DNA of 64,000 nucleotides from Silvimonas terrae (GCF_014202765.1 NZ_JACHHN010000006.1:186001-250000), one strand, 5' to 3'; shown: positions 1-9,232, counted from the first letter of the stretch. A program made the numbers and translations. The notes: generated by a model not told the origin, from the sequence alone.

Positions 1-50
1 TTCAACGGCAACTTCAACGGCTGAGGCAACGGCAAGGCAACGTCACCCCA
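1..50 (+). repeat. Possible 3' end of a sixth dispersed element
   Basis: The first bases hold irregular CAACGGC and CAACTTC units, the same kind of CAAC-rich short repeat that ends each of the five complete dispersed elements elsewhere in the window. The hairpin part that would confirm a sixth copy lies outside the window, so this is only a suggestion. Confidence 0.35.
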
Positions 51-72
51 ACCACCTGCGGTGATCGCTGGC

Positions 73-540
73 CTAACCCCGCCAAAGCATATCCACATGT
101 GCAATCCCGTCTTCGTCGTATTCCGGGCCAACGGTTTCAAAACCCAACGTGGCGTACATCTTTTGCAGGTGGGCTTGCGCGCCAATACGGTTGCCCTGAC
201 CGGGCCACAACAGGGCTGATTGGCGTAACCCCTCAGCCACCAACAGCTTACCCATACCGCCGCCGCGCGCTTCTGCCGCCACAACAACACGGCCGATGGA
301 GGGCTCGGCATATTTCATGCCGGGCGGGACGATGCGCAAGGCGGCGACCACCTTGCCATCACGTTTACCCACCAGGTGCCAGGATGGCTGATCCAGGGCG
401 TCCAGATCGGGGTAAATGCAGGTTTGCTCGATCACGAACACGTCCTGACGCAGTTTCAGATAGTCATACAAGGTGGGGGCATCAAACTGGGCAAATTCAA
501 ACCATGACCACTGGATATCGGCGGGGGCGGGTGTGTTCAT
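73..540 (-). CDS. GNAT N-acetyltransferase, ElaA-like
   Basis: Predicted cytoplasmic acyl-CoA-dependent acetyltransferase of 155 residues. The body matches the ElaA family: an N-terminal YLKLRQDVFVIEQ segment, the central RVVVAAEARGGGMGKLLV acetyl-CoA binding loop (about residues 80-100) and the late LQKMYATLGF segment. The start at 540 is preferred over one 15 codons upstream because AGGA lies 9 bases before it and family alignment begins there. It lies downstream of argH on the same strand, beyond a strong terminator, so it probably has its own promoter or depends on read-through. The acceptor substrate of ElaA proteins is not known to me. Confidence 0.85.
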   Translation of the reverse strand: MNTPAPADIQWSWFEFAQFDAPTLYDYLKLRQDVFVIEQTCIYPDLDALDQPSWHLVGKRDGKVVAALRIVPPGMKYAEPSIGRVVVAAEARGGGMGKLLVAEGLRQSALLWPGQGNRIGAQAHLQKMYATLGFETVGPEYDEDGIAHVDMLWRG

Positions 541-573
541 GCTGGGTAGTCCTGGTGTTGGGCGACAAAAACA

Positions 574-597
574 AACAGGCCGCAAAGGCGGCCTGTT
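574..597 (-). terminator. Intrinsic terminator of argH
   Basis: A perfect 10-bp stem, AACAGGCCGC pairing with GCGGCCTGTT around an AAAG loop, is followed on the minus strand by a T-rich run. It sits about 20 bases after the argH stop codon. Confidence 0.85.
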
Positions 598-618
598 GGG
601 GGCAAGGGCAGGCCGGGG

Positions 619-2004
619 TCAGACGCCCAGGCGTTGACGCCACTTGCCAATCTGCAGACGCACTTGATTGGGCGCAGTGCCGCCAATGTGATCGCGTGCG
701 GCAATGCTGCCGTCGGCGGTCAGCACTTCGGCAATGTCGGCCTCGATCAAGGACGAGAAGCTTTGCAGCTCGACCAGTTGCAACTCGGACAAGTCCTTGC
801 GTTTTTCTTCGGCGTAACGCACGGCCAGTGCCACGGCTTCGTGGGCGTCGCGGAAGGGCAGGCCCTTCTTGACGAGGTAATCGGCCAGGTCGGTCGCGGT
901 GGCGTAGCCTTGCTTGACGGCTGCGGCCATACAGTCCGGGCGCACCGTGATGCCACGCATCATGTCGGCGTAGATGCGCAGGGTGTCAGAGAGCGTGTCG
1001 ACGGTGTCAAACAACGGCTCTTTGTCTTCCTGATTGTCTTTGTTGTAGGCCAGCGGTTGACCCTTCATCAGGGTCAGCAGAGACACCAGGTTGCCGTTAA
1101 CGCGACCGGTCTTGCCGCGGACCAGTTCCGGCACATCCGGGTTTTTCTTCTGCGGCATGATCGACGAGCCGGTACAGAAGCGATCAGCAATATCAATAAA
1201 GCCAAAGCGCGGGCTCATCCACAGGATCAGCTCTTCTGACAGGCGCGACAGATGCGTCATGGTCAGCGAAGCGGCCGCAGAAAACTCGATGGCGAAGTCG
1301 CGATCCGACACGGCGTCGAGCGAGTTCTCACAGACCGCTTCAAAATTGAGCAGTTCAGCGGTGTACTGGCGATCCACCGGGAAGGTGGTGCCCGCCAGCG
1401 CAGCGGCGCCCAGCGGCAAGCGGTTAACGCGGCGGCGGGTGTCGGCAAAGCGTTCGGCGTCGCGGCCCAGCATTTCCACATAGGCCAGCATGTGGTGACC
1501 AAATGTCACCGGCTGGGCCACTTGCAGGTGCGTGAAGCCCGGCATCACTGTTGCGGCGTGCTTCTCGGCCAGATCCAGCAGCGACAATTGCAGGTCGTGG
1601 ACCAGACCAATCAGCATGTCGATGGCGCCACGCAGGTACAGGCGAATGTCGGTAGCCACCTGATCGTTGCGGCTGCGGCCGGTATGCAGGCGCTTGCCGG
1701 CGTCGCCGATTTTCTCGGTCAGGCGACGCTCGATATTCATGTGCACGTCTTCCAGATCCAGCGACCATTCAAACGTGCCGTGGCGGATTTCGTCCAGGAT
1801 ATCCGCCATGCCGGACTGGATGGCGCGCAGATCGTCGGCGGTGAGCACGCCGGCGCGTTGCAGCATGGTGGCATGGGCCAGCGAGCCCTGAATATCCACC
1901 TCGGCCATGCGCTTGTCGAAATCGACCGATGCGGTGTAACGCTTGACCAGATCGGATACCGGTTCGGTAAAGCGGCCGGACCAGCCTTTCTTGGAATCCT
2001 GCAT
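619..2004 (-). CDS. argH: Argininosuccinate lyase
   Basis: Last step of arginine biosynthesis: cleaves argininosuccinate to arginine and fumarate in the cytoplasm as a homotetramer. The 461-residue length is normal. The fumarase/aspartase superfamily signature [12 protein letters not shown] is at residues 279-290 and contains the catalytic Ser; HTGRSRNDQ is at about 107-115. The gene is monocistronic or followed by the acetyltransferase; a terminator lies just after its stop. A TATAAT hexamer about 36 bases upstream is the likely -10 element. No irregularity seen. Confidence 0.97.
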   Translation of the reverse strand: MQDSKKGWSGRFTEPVSDLVKRYTASVDFDKRMAEVDIQGSLAHATMLQRAGVLTADDLRAIQSGMADILDEIRHGTFEWSLDLEDVHMNIERRLTEKIGDAGKRLHTGRSRNDQVATDIRLYLRGAIDMLIGLVHDLQLSLLDLAEKHAATVMPGFTHLQVAQPVTFGHHMLAYVEMLGRDAERFADTRRRVNRLPLGAAALAGTTFPVDRQYTAELLNFEAVCENSLDAVSDRDFAIEFSAAASLTMTHLSRLSEELILWMSPRFGFIDIADRFCTGSSIMPQKKNPDVPELVRGKTGRVNGNLVSLLTLMKGQPLAYNKDNQEDKEPLFDTVDTLSDTLRIYADMMRGITVRPDCMAAAVKQGYATATDLADYLVKKGLPFRDAHEAVALAVRYAEEKRKDLSELQLVELQSFSSLIEADIAEVLTADGSIAARDHIGGTAPNQVRLQIGKWRQRLGV

Positions 2005-2039
2005 GAGGAAAACCCTGGAAACACGAAAAGAGGGGACTG

Positions 2040-2045
2040 ATTATA
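2040..2045 (-). promoter_or_regulatory. -10 element of the argH promoter
   Basis: On the minus strand this reads TATAAT, 35 bases upstream of the argH ATG. The -35 position (about 2062-2068) is a poor match, so the promoter may need an activator. No Arg box could be identified with confidence. Confidence 0.45.
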
Positions 2046-2324
2046 TGACGGTCGCGCTTCTGTTGCACTGCACCGTCCCTTCCTGGGAAGCAAAATTCCC
2101 CTTTATTATCTGCGGCAAGCCGGAAACAGGGTGCTAGAATTCCGCCATTTGCCACCAACCACGCCACTTTGGACGCAATCAACCGTCTGGCGTCTGGATG
2201 GGGCCTTTCGGTATGGCATTGAAATCGGTACGCTGCGGATTACGGTAAAAACCTGGCCAGACTGGCACCATTGTCAGTATGGCTGGCGGGACAGGCGTGA
2301 GGATAAGCGCCGGAGAAGGAATAC
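2046..2324. other. Divergent intergenic region argH / SPOR gene
   Basis: The 320 bases between the divergent starts carry no gene. A TAGAAT hexamer at 2135-2140 could be the -10 box for the SPOR-dsbA unit, which would give a leader of about 180 nt. No tRNA, riboswitch or repeat of the dispersed families was recognised. Confidence 0.4.
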
Positions 2325-3017
2325 ATGAGTAGAGACATGAAACGCACCCGTTCAAGTGGGAACAGCTCACGCGGGGGCGGTGGGGGAGGCGGCGGTTCAC
2401 TGCTGACGGGGCTTGTGCTGGGTGCACTGGTTGGTGTCGCGGTGGCCGTTGGCGTTGCCTTTTACATCAATCGCGGCACCAATCCGTTTGCCAACAAGGT
2501 CTCCGCGCCGCCGCCCGATGCGGTGTCCAGCGCGCCAGTGACCGTGGCGAATCAGCCAGAAGTCTTACGCCCGCAAGGCGAGGGTAAGGATGTGGCGCAA
2601 CCGCTGCCGCAGACCGTGGCCCCGGTGTCCTCTACGCCCGCAGCCAAAGCGGCCAGCGATGGCGAACGTTTTGATTTTTACAAAATGTTGCCCGCCATGT
2701 CAGATAAAAGCGACAACAAGGCGGCGACGGGCAAGAAACCAGTCCAGCCTGATGCGACGCCACCGGCCACAGTCGAAGCGCCCAAGGGGGCTTATCTGCA
2801 AGTGGGCGCGTTCCAGGATGAACAGGAAGCGGACAATCTGAAAGCCAAGCTGGCCCTGATCGGCATTGAAGCCCGTATCCAGACCGTAGAAACCCAGGAC
2901 AAGGGCGTGTGGCACCGCGTGCGCGTAGGGCCGTTCACCAGTGTGGCGGATATGGACAAGGCCCGCGCCGATCTGAAGGCCAACGGCATTGTCAGCGCGC
3001 AGGTCAAAGCCCAGTAA
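2325..3017 (+). CDS. SPOR domain-containing membrane protein
   Basis: Bitopic inner-membrane protein of 230 residues. A basic, Ser/Gly-rich cytoplasmic tail (glycine run at residues 19-24) is followed by one transmembrane segment (about 25-47), a Pro/Ala/Val-rich periplasmic linker and a C-terminal SPOR domain (about 150-228, starting GAYLQVGAFQDEQEAD). SPOR domains bind denuded septal peptidoglycan, so a divisome role like FtsN or DedD is likely; which protein it replaces cannot be told from sequence. The start has GGAG 10-13 bases upstream. In related Neisseriales this gene typically lies between argS and dsbA; dsbA follows here but argS does not precede it. Confidence 0.88.
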   Translation: MSRDMKRTRSSGNSSRGGGGGGGGSLLTGLVLGALVGVAVAVGVAFYINRGTNPFANKVSAPPPDAVSSAPVTVANQPEVLRPQGEGKDVAQPLPQTVAPVSSTPAAKAASDGERFDFYKMLPAMSDKSDNKAATGKKPVQPDATPPATVEAPKGAYLQVGAFQDEQEADNLKAKLALIGIEARIQTVETQDKGVWHRVRVGPFTSVADMDKARADLKANGIVSAQVKAQ

Positions 3018-3150
3018 ACGGGATATCCTGGCTCACCGTTGAGTTCAAGGCCGGGATACAAACTATTTTGCGTGAACATTGAATCTAAAACGGGTAACGC
3101 GGGTCAGAGTCGCCGTTGCCCTTGAATCAAACACAAAGGAAAAGTTAGCA

Positions 3151-3831
3151 ATGACTCGCTGGATCAAATCTCTGTTGCTGGCCGTCGGTTTTGTTGCGGC
3201 CACCGTTGCCCATGCCGATATCAAGGAAGGCACTGAATACAAGCTGATGGCCCAACCGGTACCGGTGCAGGTGCCGGGCAAGATCGAAGTGATCGAGTTC
3301 TTCTGGTATGGCTGCCCGCATTGCTTCCACGTTGAGCCGTTTGTTGAGCAGTGGGCGGCCAAGTTGCCGTCTGATGTGAACTTCATCCGTTATCACGTGG
3401 TGTGGCAAGGCCGTAGCGATATCGAAGCACATGCCAAAATTTTCATTGCGCTGAACCAGATGGGGATTGCCGGCAAATACCAGCAAGCCGTGTTCAACGC
3501 GATCCAGCGTGACAACATTGAATTGCGTCGCCCGGAAGCCCTGTTTGACTGGGTGAAGAAGCAAGGCATCGATGTGAACAAGTTCAAGGCTGCGTATAAC
3601 TCTTTCTCGGCCAATGCCGAACTGGGCAAGCTGTCACAGCTGGTTGAGACCTACCACATCGACGGCGTGCCGACCTTTGTCGTGAACGGCAAGTTCGTCA
3701 CCGCGCCGTCCATGGTGGGCAAGGAAGACGGCACCGTGCTGACCGTGATCGACCAACTGATCGCCAAAGAACGTGCCACGATGAAGCCGGCCGCTGCCGC
3801 TGCCACGACGGCCACCAAAAAGAAGAAGTAA
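3151..3831 (+). CDS. dsbA: Thiol:disulfide interchange protein DsbA
   Basis: Periplasmic oxidant that introduces disulfide bonds into exported proteins and is re-oxidised by DsbB. The 226-residue product has a signal peptide ending at VAHA (about residue 22), the catalytic CPHC motif at residues 55-58 in a thioredoxin fold, the helical insertion and the cis-proline loop GVPTF near residue 173. A Lys-rich C-terminal tail follows. The start at 3151 is chosen because AAAGGA lies 12 bases before it and the signal peptide begins there; a start 24 codons upstream would add a non-signal basic segment. It forms a unit with the SPOR gene. Confidence 0.95.
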   Translation: MTRWIKSLLLAVGFVAATVAHADIKEGTEYKLMAQPVPVQVPGKIEVIEFFWYGCPHCFHVEPFVEQWAAKLPSDVNFIRYHVVWQGRSDIEAHAKIFIALNQMGIAGKYQQAVFNAIQRDNIELRRPEALFDWVKKQGIDVNKFKAAYNSFSANAELGKLSQLVETYHIDGVPTFVVNGKFVTAPSMVGKEDGTVLTVIDQLIAKERATMKPAAAAATTATKKKK

Positions 3832-3870
3832 GGGGGCTACCCTGGCGACGAGCCAGGGTCGGTCACAGCA

Positions 3871-3896
3871 AAACGCCCGGTGCAAGCCGGGCGTTT
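3871..3896 (+). terminator. Terminator after dsbA
   Basis: AAACGCCCGG pairs with CCGGGCGTTT around a TGCAAG loop and is followed by a T-rich stretch. It can also work for the convergent ubiUVT operon, whose last stop is at 3919. Confidence 0.85.
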
Positions 3897-3918
3897 TTGT
3901 TTTGGGATCGGCCTGGTA

Positions 3919-4362
3919 TCAGGCGCGCGGGCTGAGCCAATGCGCTGCCGGGCCGGGTAATACGCTGCGCAACGCATCCCAGTCTGTCGCATCCAGCCAG
4001 TTTTTCAGATGCAGCCCCAGTTCGGTGTCCCCGTCAATTTGCAAACGGCGCTGGAAAAACAGCGTGTCCGGGTCTGCCTCTTGCCGGATCATGGCCAGGA
4101 AGTCTTGCCAGCCTGCGCGCAGCGTGACATCGGCCGCCTGCTGCATCGGTACAAAGTGCCGGCCGTCATGCCCCAGCGTGATGCCGATGGCCGGTTCGAC
4201 CAGCGCAATGCGGATGGCACGGCCCGCCAACCAGGCAAAGTCTTCGTCTTGCCATAGCCGTGGCGCGAGCCGGTTGAGTACAAAAGCGGCAATGCGGGCG
4301 GGCGGGGCTTCCGGCAAGCGCGGCAACGTTTTGGCGGGGAGGGTGCTGAAGAAACGGATCAT
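3919..4362 (-). CDS. ubiT: SCP2-domain ubiquinone accessory protein UbiT
   Basis: 147 residues, a single SCP2 sterol-binding-like domain expected to bind lipid-linked ubiquinone precursors. In the characterised system UbiT works with UbiU and UbiV in oxygen-independent ubiquinone synthesis. Its ATG overlaps the ubiV stop as ATGA, showing translational coupling. Identification relies on the domain pattern (VPMQQAADVTLRAGWQDFLAMIRQ, then DPDTLFFQRRLQIDGDTELGL) and on position as third gene of ubiU-ubiV-ubiT. Confidence 0.9.
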   Translation of the reverse strand: MIRFFSTLPAKTLPRLPEAPPARIAAFVLNRLAPRLWQDEDFAWLAGRAIRIALVEPAIGITLGHDGRHFVPMQQAADVTLRAGWQDFLAMIRQEADPDTLFFQRRLQIDGDTELGLHLKNWLDATDWDALRSVLPGPAAHWLSPRA

Positions 4363-5246
4363 GTGCTGCTCCCCACGATGTGGGCCAGCCCGGCTTTACC
4401 GTGCCAGTAACCGTTGGAAATCCCCTCCGGCTGCCAGGTGGCCACGTCCGGTGGCGTGGCGGTGCCGGCCAGCGCGGCCGCCCAGGCGGCGACCCATTCT
4501 TGCGTGTATTGCGCTTGCGGGCTAATGCGTACCGCGTCGACGCCGCTGGCGGCCAGCTCTGGCAGGTCATTCCACAAGCTCTGACAGGTGGCCGATTGTG
4601 TCTGGATGCCGTTGATGCGCAAGAACGGCTGGCCTTCCCGCGTGTTGACCGGCAGGCCGTCCGGATGCTCAATGCAGCGGAACTCGCAGGCATCCTTGTT
4701 CAGGTCGAAATGGCGGGCGGTAAAACAACGGGCGGAAAACGCCAGCGGGGCGTGACCGTGACCAAAGACCTCGGTCTGGATAGTGCATTGGCGTTCGGCC
4801 AGCAACTGCCGCAGCGCCGCGCCGGACATTTCCAGTGCGGGCACCCAGCCAATAGCCCCCATGCTGGCGTACCAATCCAGCGTGGCACCGTTGTAGATAT
4901 TCAGATGCGGCCCGGCAATGATGGGGGCGCCGGCATCGCGGGCAATGCGTACTGCACCCATGTCGTTGGCTTCCAGCGCAAAACCCGCTTCGGCCAGTTT
5001 GCGCAGGCTGATCAGGTCGCCGGCAGACTCCAGCAGCGCTTGCGAACTGAGTACGACATTTTTGCCCGCCGTTTTCAATTGCTGCGCCAGGGCAATCCAG
5101 TCTGCTGTGCGTAGTTCATGCCGCCGTGCACAGACCACTTCGCCCAGGTAAATGGTATCGACTGGCCAGGTGGCCGCAGCTTCGTAAAAATCCAGCACCT
5201 GCTGGCGAGGCCAGTAGTACAGCAAGGGACCGAGTGTGAGTTTCAT
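4359..5246 (-). CDS. ubiV: O2-independent ubiquinone hydroxylation protein UbiV
   Basis: U32 peptidase-family protein that, as a complex with UbiU, supports hydroxylation steps of ubiquinone synthesis without oxygen. Starting at 5246 gives 295 residues with Cys at positions 39, 174, 187 and 191; the X12 and X3 spacings of the last three match the 4Fe-4S ligands of E. coli UbiV (39, 180, 193, 197 from memory). Cys39 falling at the same number supports this start, as does GGAGG 8 bases upstream; a start 13 codons earlier would overlap ubiU. It lies 13 bases after ubiU. Confidence 0.93.
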   Translation of the reverse strand: MKLTLGPLLYYWPRQQVLDFYEAAATWPVDTIYLGEVVCARRHELRTADWIALAQQLKTAGKNVVLSSQALLESAGDLISLRKLAEAGFALEANDMGAVRIARDAGAPIIAGPHLNIYNGATLDWYASMGAIGWVPALEMSGAALRQLLAERQCTIQTEVFGHGHAPLAFSARCFTARHFDLNKDACEFRCIEHPDGLPVNTREGQPFLRINGIQTQSATCQSLWNDLPELAASGVDAVRISPQAQYTQEWVAAWAAALAGTATPPDVATWQPEGISNGYWHGKAGLAHIVGSST

Positions 5247-5259
5247 GATGACCTCCGGC

Positions 5260-6258
5260 TCAACGCCATGGACGGTGATAAGCACCCAGCGTTTGCTGGT
5301 GCCCTTCGGAAATCGCGGTCAGCTGGCTTTGCCATTCCGGGCGCACGCTGTAGCGTTCCTGGCTGGCGGCATCAATGGCCGCGCGCAATACGCGGGTGAC
5401 TTGCGCGGTGTAGGTCGGGCTGCGCTGGCGGCCTTCGACCTTGATGGCGGCGATGCCCATGCGCATCAGCTCCGGCAAGATGGATAACGTATTAAGGCTG
5501 GTGGGTTCTTCCAGTGCGTAATACGTATCGCCGGCGACATCAAAGCGGCCCTTGCACAAGGTGGGATAACCGGCAGGCTCGTCCTTGCCAAAACGATCAA
5601 TCAACAGGCCGTTGAGGCGGGCATAGAGCGTGTCGCCTTGCTGATCCCAGCGCACATGGGTGGCGGGGGAGCAAACGCCGTGGGTATTGGGAGATTCGCC
5701 CGTAGCCCAGGACGACAATGCGCAGCGGCCTTCCGCCATGACGCACAGGCTGCCAAAGCCAAAGACTTCAATCTCGACCGGTGTATGTGCGGCGACGTAT
5801 TCCACCTGGGGCAGCGTCAGCACGCGTGGCAGCACCACGCGGGAAATGCCAAAACATTCATGCGCCAGGTTGATGGCATCGGCATTGGTGGCAGAGCCTT
5901 GTACGGACAGATGCCGGCGCAGTTGCGGCCAGGTGCGGGCGGCGTAGGCCAGGAGGCCGGGGTCGGCCATGATGACTGCATCGGCGCCCAGTTCTGCCGC
6001 ACGGTCTACCGCGCGGTGCCAGTGCCCGGTCTGACCGGCTTGCGGGTACGTGTTGATGGCGACCAGCACCTCGCGGCCGTGGCGGTGAGCATAGGCCACG
6101 CCTTCAGCCAGTTGCGGATCGGTGAAATTGAGCCCGGCAAAATTGCGGGCGTTGGTGGGGTCTTTGAAGCCGACATACACAGCATCTGCGCCATGATCGA
6201 CGGCTTTTTTCAGCGCGGGCAGGCTACCTGCCGGGCAAACAAGATGAGGAACACGCAT
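5260..6258 (-). CDS. ubiU: O2-independent ubiquinone hydroxylation protein UbiU
   Basis: U32 peptidase-family partner of UbiV. The 332-residue product has Cys172, Cys179, Cys196 and Cys235, spaced 7, 17 and 39 apart, which is the spacing of the 4Fe-4S ligands in E. coli UbiU. First gene of a three-gene operon ubiU-ubiV-ubiT. Its presence predicts that the organism makes ubiquinone, and probably respires, under low oxygen. Upstream there is only a weak match to an FNR site, so oxygen regulation is not shown by the sequence. Confidence 0.94.
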   Translation of the reverse strand: MRVPHLVCPAGSLPALKKAVDHGADAVYVGFKDPTNARNFAGLNFTDPQLAEGVAYAHRHGREVLVAINTYPQAGQTGHWHRAVDRAAELGADAVIMADPGLLAYAARTWPQLRRHLSVQGSATNADAINLAHECFGISRVVLPRVLTLPQVEYVAAHTPVEIEVFGFGSLCVMAEGRCALSSWATGESPNTHGVCSPATHVRWDQQGDTLYARLNGLLIDRFGKDEPAGYPTLCKGRFDVAGDTYYALEEPTSLNTLSILPELMRMGIAAIKVEGRQRSPTYTAQVTRVLRAAIDAASQERYSVRPEWQSQLTAISEGHQQTLGAYHRPWR

Positions 6259-6379
6259 GGTGCGCTCCGCCGGGTGGCAAAGCGCACGAGCTTAGGCGTG
6301 TTCAGACCGTTGGGTTTTAACCCAGGTCAAACCGGATTCTTGTAATCAAGTTTTGCCTTGATGAGAAGTATCCGATGGC

Positions 6380-7321
6380 TTAACCCGGCCAGCGCTGACC
6401 AAACTCCTTCTCATATTGCGCTTTGATATCGGCCAGCACCACTTGGTGGTTCTGCGCGCCGCGGCGCGCAATTTTGAGCGCGCCCAGCAAAGAAGCCAGG
6501 CGGCCGGTGCTCGGCCAGTCCCAACCCTGGCTGATGCCATACAGCAGGCCGGCGCGGAATGCGTCGCCACAACCGGTGGGATCAACCACCGCTTCAGCCT
6601 TGACCACCGGAATACGGTGGATTTCGCCATCAGCGTAGATTTCCGAGCCCTCGCCGCCGTAGGTCACGATCAGCGCCTTCACTTTCCTGGCCAGGTCTGC
6701 AATGGAGACCCCGCTCTTGCGTGCCATGACTTCGGCTTCGTAATCGTTCAACGTCAGGTAGTCGGCCTGTTCGGTCATTTCCAGCAGTTCTTCGCCCGAG
6801 AACAGCGGCATGCCCTGGCCCGGATCGAAAATGAACGGGACGCCGGCCTCGGCCAGTTGGCGGCAGCGCGCCTGCATGCCCAGCTTGCCATCCGGCCCGA
6901 CAATGCCCAGTTCTACCGGCACGCCGATGTCTTTGGTGTTGATGAAGTGCGAGAAATTCATCGCACCCGGGTGGAAGGCGGCGATCTGGTTGTCATCCAG
7001 GTCTGTGGTGACAAAACATTGTGCGGTGAAGTGTTCCGACAATTCTTTGATGCCGGCGCGCGAGATACCTTGCTGATCCAGCCGTGCCGCATACGGGCCA
7101 AAGTCACTGCCGACCGTGCCGACAATCAACGGATCGCCGCCCAGACCTTTGAGCGTGTAGGCGATATTGCCGGCACAACCGCCCAGTTCCTTGCGCATTT
7201 CCGGCACCAGGAAAGAGATGGAAATGATATGCAGCTGGTCGGGTAGCAAGTGGTTCTTGAATTGGTCCTGGAACACCATGATGGTGTCGTAGGCAACGGA
7301 ACCGCTAATCAGAATGGCCAT
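6380..7321 (-). CDS. PfkB-family carbohydrate/adenosine kinase
   Basis: Cytoplasmic ribokinase-fold kinase of 313 residues. Visible motifs are the glycine-rich GGCAGNIAYTLKGLGG segment (about residues 47-62) and the PfkB signature 2 DPTGCGDAFRAGLLYG (about 252-267), whose Asp is the catalytic base. Orthologues in betaproteobacteria are usually named adenosine kinase or carbohydrate kinase; the substrate is not fixed by sequence. It lies upstream of ubiU on the same strand with a 121-base gap, so co-transcription is possible but not shown. Confidence 0.85.
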   Translation of the reverse strand: MAILISGSVAYDTIMVFQDQFKNHLLPDQLHIISISFLVPEMRKELGGCAGNIAYTLKGLGGDPLIVGTVGSDFGPYAARLDQQGISRAGIKELSEHFTAQCFVTTDLDDNQIAAFHPGAMNFSHFINTKDIGVPVELGIVGPDGKLGMQARCRQLAEAGVPFIFDPGQGMPLFSGEELLEMTEQADYLTLNDYEAEVMARKSGVSIADLARKVKALIVTYGGEGSEIYADGEIHRIPVVKAEAVVDPTGCGDAFRAGLLYGISQGWDWPSTGRLASLLGALKIARRGAQNHQVVLADIKAQYEKEFGQRWPG

Positions 7322-7439
7322 GGCGCGCTCAAAAGGGGTGAGATGTGAACAATGCCCGCATTATGCCACTGGTGTATGGCAAGCAGGCTGAACGCGGCTG
7401 TTGTGTCTTAAAAAGGAAGAAATCGGGCCGGAGCGCGTT

Positions 7440-8501
7440 TCAGCCCGGCAGGGGCCGCACCAACTGCAGCGGTTCTTTGCTGTGCATGAACGTGGCAAAG
7501 TCGTCCGCCAGGTGCTGCCCCAGATCGATGGCCTTTTTCCAGTCCCGTTCGCGTTCGGCATCCCGCCCGGCGTAGCGTGCAAAGTCTTTGCGACTGGGCA
7601 CGCGGCCATTGGGCAGCAACTGCAGGAATTCGGCTGTGGGGGTCAGCAGCAGGGTGCGTTGCATGTAACGGGGTTTGCGCCACGGTAAAAACTGATCCAG
7701 CCAGCCGGTGGTGACCCGGTGCGAGAAGTGCGGTAGCAGCAACAGACCGGCCGGCTCGTGCAGCGCCAGATCCATGTGGTAATCGATCAGCCCGCCATCC
7801 AGATACGCGCCGGCCGGTGCGCCGGGAATATCACTCACGGTTTCCAGCACGCCCGGAATGGCGCCACTGGCCAGCAAGGCGTCGGCAAAGTTGCCTTGAT
7901 TGAGCGCGACAGCGGTATCGCCAAAACCATCGTCAATAAAGCGCATTGGTGTCTGGCCGGTATGAAAAATCACGCGCTGGAAGAAGTCCGCCATGTGGCG
8001 ACGGCCACGCGCATTGGCCAGCACTGCGCGGGCCAGCGCCAGTTTGTCGCGGCCGCTGCCTGAGCCGTCCACGCCGGCAAGGCCGCGTGCGGTCAGTATG
8101 GAAAGATGCATGCGCGGGTTAGCCAGAATCTGGGCTACACCGTCGTCTCCCAGCATGGCGTCCATGATCTGGCGTACGACGCGGGTGACTTCTTGTGGCG
8201 TGGGTTTCAGGCTGTAGCGCTGGGCCAGGTACGCTTCTTCCAGCCGGTCCAGACCGGCCAGCGGGTCTGCCACGGCGACAGCCGCCAGGCGCCATGCGCC
8301 AATGGACGCGCCAACGGCGTGCAAGGGACGTGTCCGCTGGGGCAGCCACTCGCCAAACAATACGCGATCCAGCCGCGCCAGCACCTGCCATTTGGGGCCG
8401 CCTGCCGCTGCGCCCAGGTGCGAAAACAGATCAGCTTTGAAGCCATCCGTCTGTAATTGCCGCAAAGCCTCTGGCCCGGCGGTGATGTCCAGATATTTCA
8501 T
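7440..8501 (-). CDS. Patatin-like phospholipase family protein
   Basis: Predicted serine lipid acyl hydrolase of 353 residues with a Ser-Asp dyad. GASIG, near residue 65, matches the GxSxG nucleophile elbow, AAAGGPKW near residue 30 looks like the oxyanion-hole loop, and YLDGGLIDYH near residue 230 supplies the DGG aspartate. There is no signal peptide, so it probably acts in the cytoplasm or on the inner leaflet. The ATG at 8501 is preferred because upstream in-frame codons lie inside rsuA; it starts 8 bases after the rsuA stop and is probably co-transcribed with it. Confidence 0.82.
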   Translation of the reverse strand: MKYLDITAGPEALRQLQTDGFKADLFSHLGAAAGGPKWQVLARLDRVLFGEWLPQRTRPLHAVGASIGAWRLAAVAVADPLAGLDRLEEAYLAQRYSLKPTPQEVTRVVRQIMDAMLGDDGVAQILANPRMHLSILTARGLAGVDGSGSGRDKLALARAVLANARGRRHMADFFQRVIFHTGQTPMRFIDDGFGDTAVALNQGNFADALLASGAIPGVLETVSDIPGAPAGAYLDGGLIDYHMDLALHEPAGLLLLPHFSHRVTTGWLDQFLPWRKPRYMQRTLLLTPTAEFLQLLPNGRVPSRKDFARYAGRDAERERDWKKAIDLGQHLADDFATFMHSKEPLQLVRPLPG

Positions 8502-8509
8502 GGTCTGGT

Positions 8510-9232
8510 TCAGGCGGGTTCGCTGTTGAGGGCGGTGATCTGGTCGGCGCTGAGATAACACCATTCGCCTTCGGCCAGATTGAGCGAGGCCAGCGTCAAG
8601 CCGCCAATCGCCACGCGGGTCAGCGCCGCACAATGGTTGCCGGCTGCGGCCAGCATGCGTTTGACCTGATGATATTTGCCCTGGTCGAGCATGATCTCAA
8701 GATGCGTTGGGTCCAGCAGTTTTGCGGACAGTGCGGCAATGGGCGCAGGCTCGTCATGCAGCTGCACGCCACGGACGAGTTCATCGGCCAGCGCCTGGGT
8801 GGCGGGTTCGGCCAGTGTAGCCATATAGGTTTTGGGTTGGTGATGGCGCGGGTGGGATTGGGCGTGGATAAACGCGCCATCGTCCGACAGCAGAATCAAG
8901 CCGGTGGTGTCATGATCCAGCCGGCCCACCGGTTGTACATCACGCCAGCGCAAGGGCTCAGGCAGCAAGGTCAGAATGCCGGGGTGATGGCTGGGTTTGC
9001 GGGAGCACTCGTAGTTGGAGGGCTTGTTGAGCGCGGCGTACACCTGCGCGTGGTAGGGCCAGTCTTCCTCGCCGAACAAGGTGATCACCAGGCCGTCCGT
9101 TTCCACCACGGTGCGCCAGTTGTCGATGACCTCGCCGTTGATGGAGACATCACCGTCGGTAACCAGCTCGCGGCAGCCTTTGCGGGTGCCGAAGCCCTGA
9201 GATTGGAGAATGCGATCGATTGCCAGTTTCAT
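8510..9232 (-). CDS. rsuA: 16S rRNA pseudouridine(516) synthase RsuA
   Basis: 240 residues. An N-terminal S4 RNA-binding domain (residues 1-55) precedes a pseudouridine synthase domain with the catalytic motif GRLDHDTTGLILLSDDG (about 102-118), where the second Asp is the catalytic residue. The family normally has GRLDxDTTG, so it fits. RsuA modifies U516 of 16S rRNA. The closely related RluE/RluB families are alternatives, but the size and the QVKRMLAAAGN segment fit RsuA best. Confidence 0.88.
   Translation of the reverse strand: MKLAIDRILQSQGFGTRKGCRELVTDGDVSINGEVIDNWRTVVETDGLVITLFGEEDWPYHAQVYAALNKPSNYECSRKPSHHPGILTLLPEPLRWRDVQPVGRLDHDTTGLILLSDDGAFIHAQSHPRHHQPKTYMATLAEPATQALADELVRGVQLHDEPAPIAALSAKLLDPTHLEIMLDQGKYHQVKRMLAAAGNHCAALTRVAIGGLTLASLNLAEGEWCYLSADQITALNSEPA

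Noticed and set aside
2131-2328. Short plus-strand frame in the argH/SPOR gap
   Set aside because: No SD, no recognisable domain, and composition unlike the surrounding genes.
6336-6349. FNR/ANR-like site upstream of ubiU (ATTCT-TGTA-ATCAA)
   Set aside because: Only one half site matches; 7 of 10 consensus bases is too weak to claim oxygen control.
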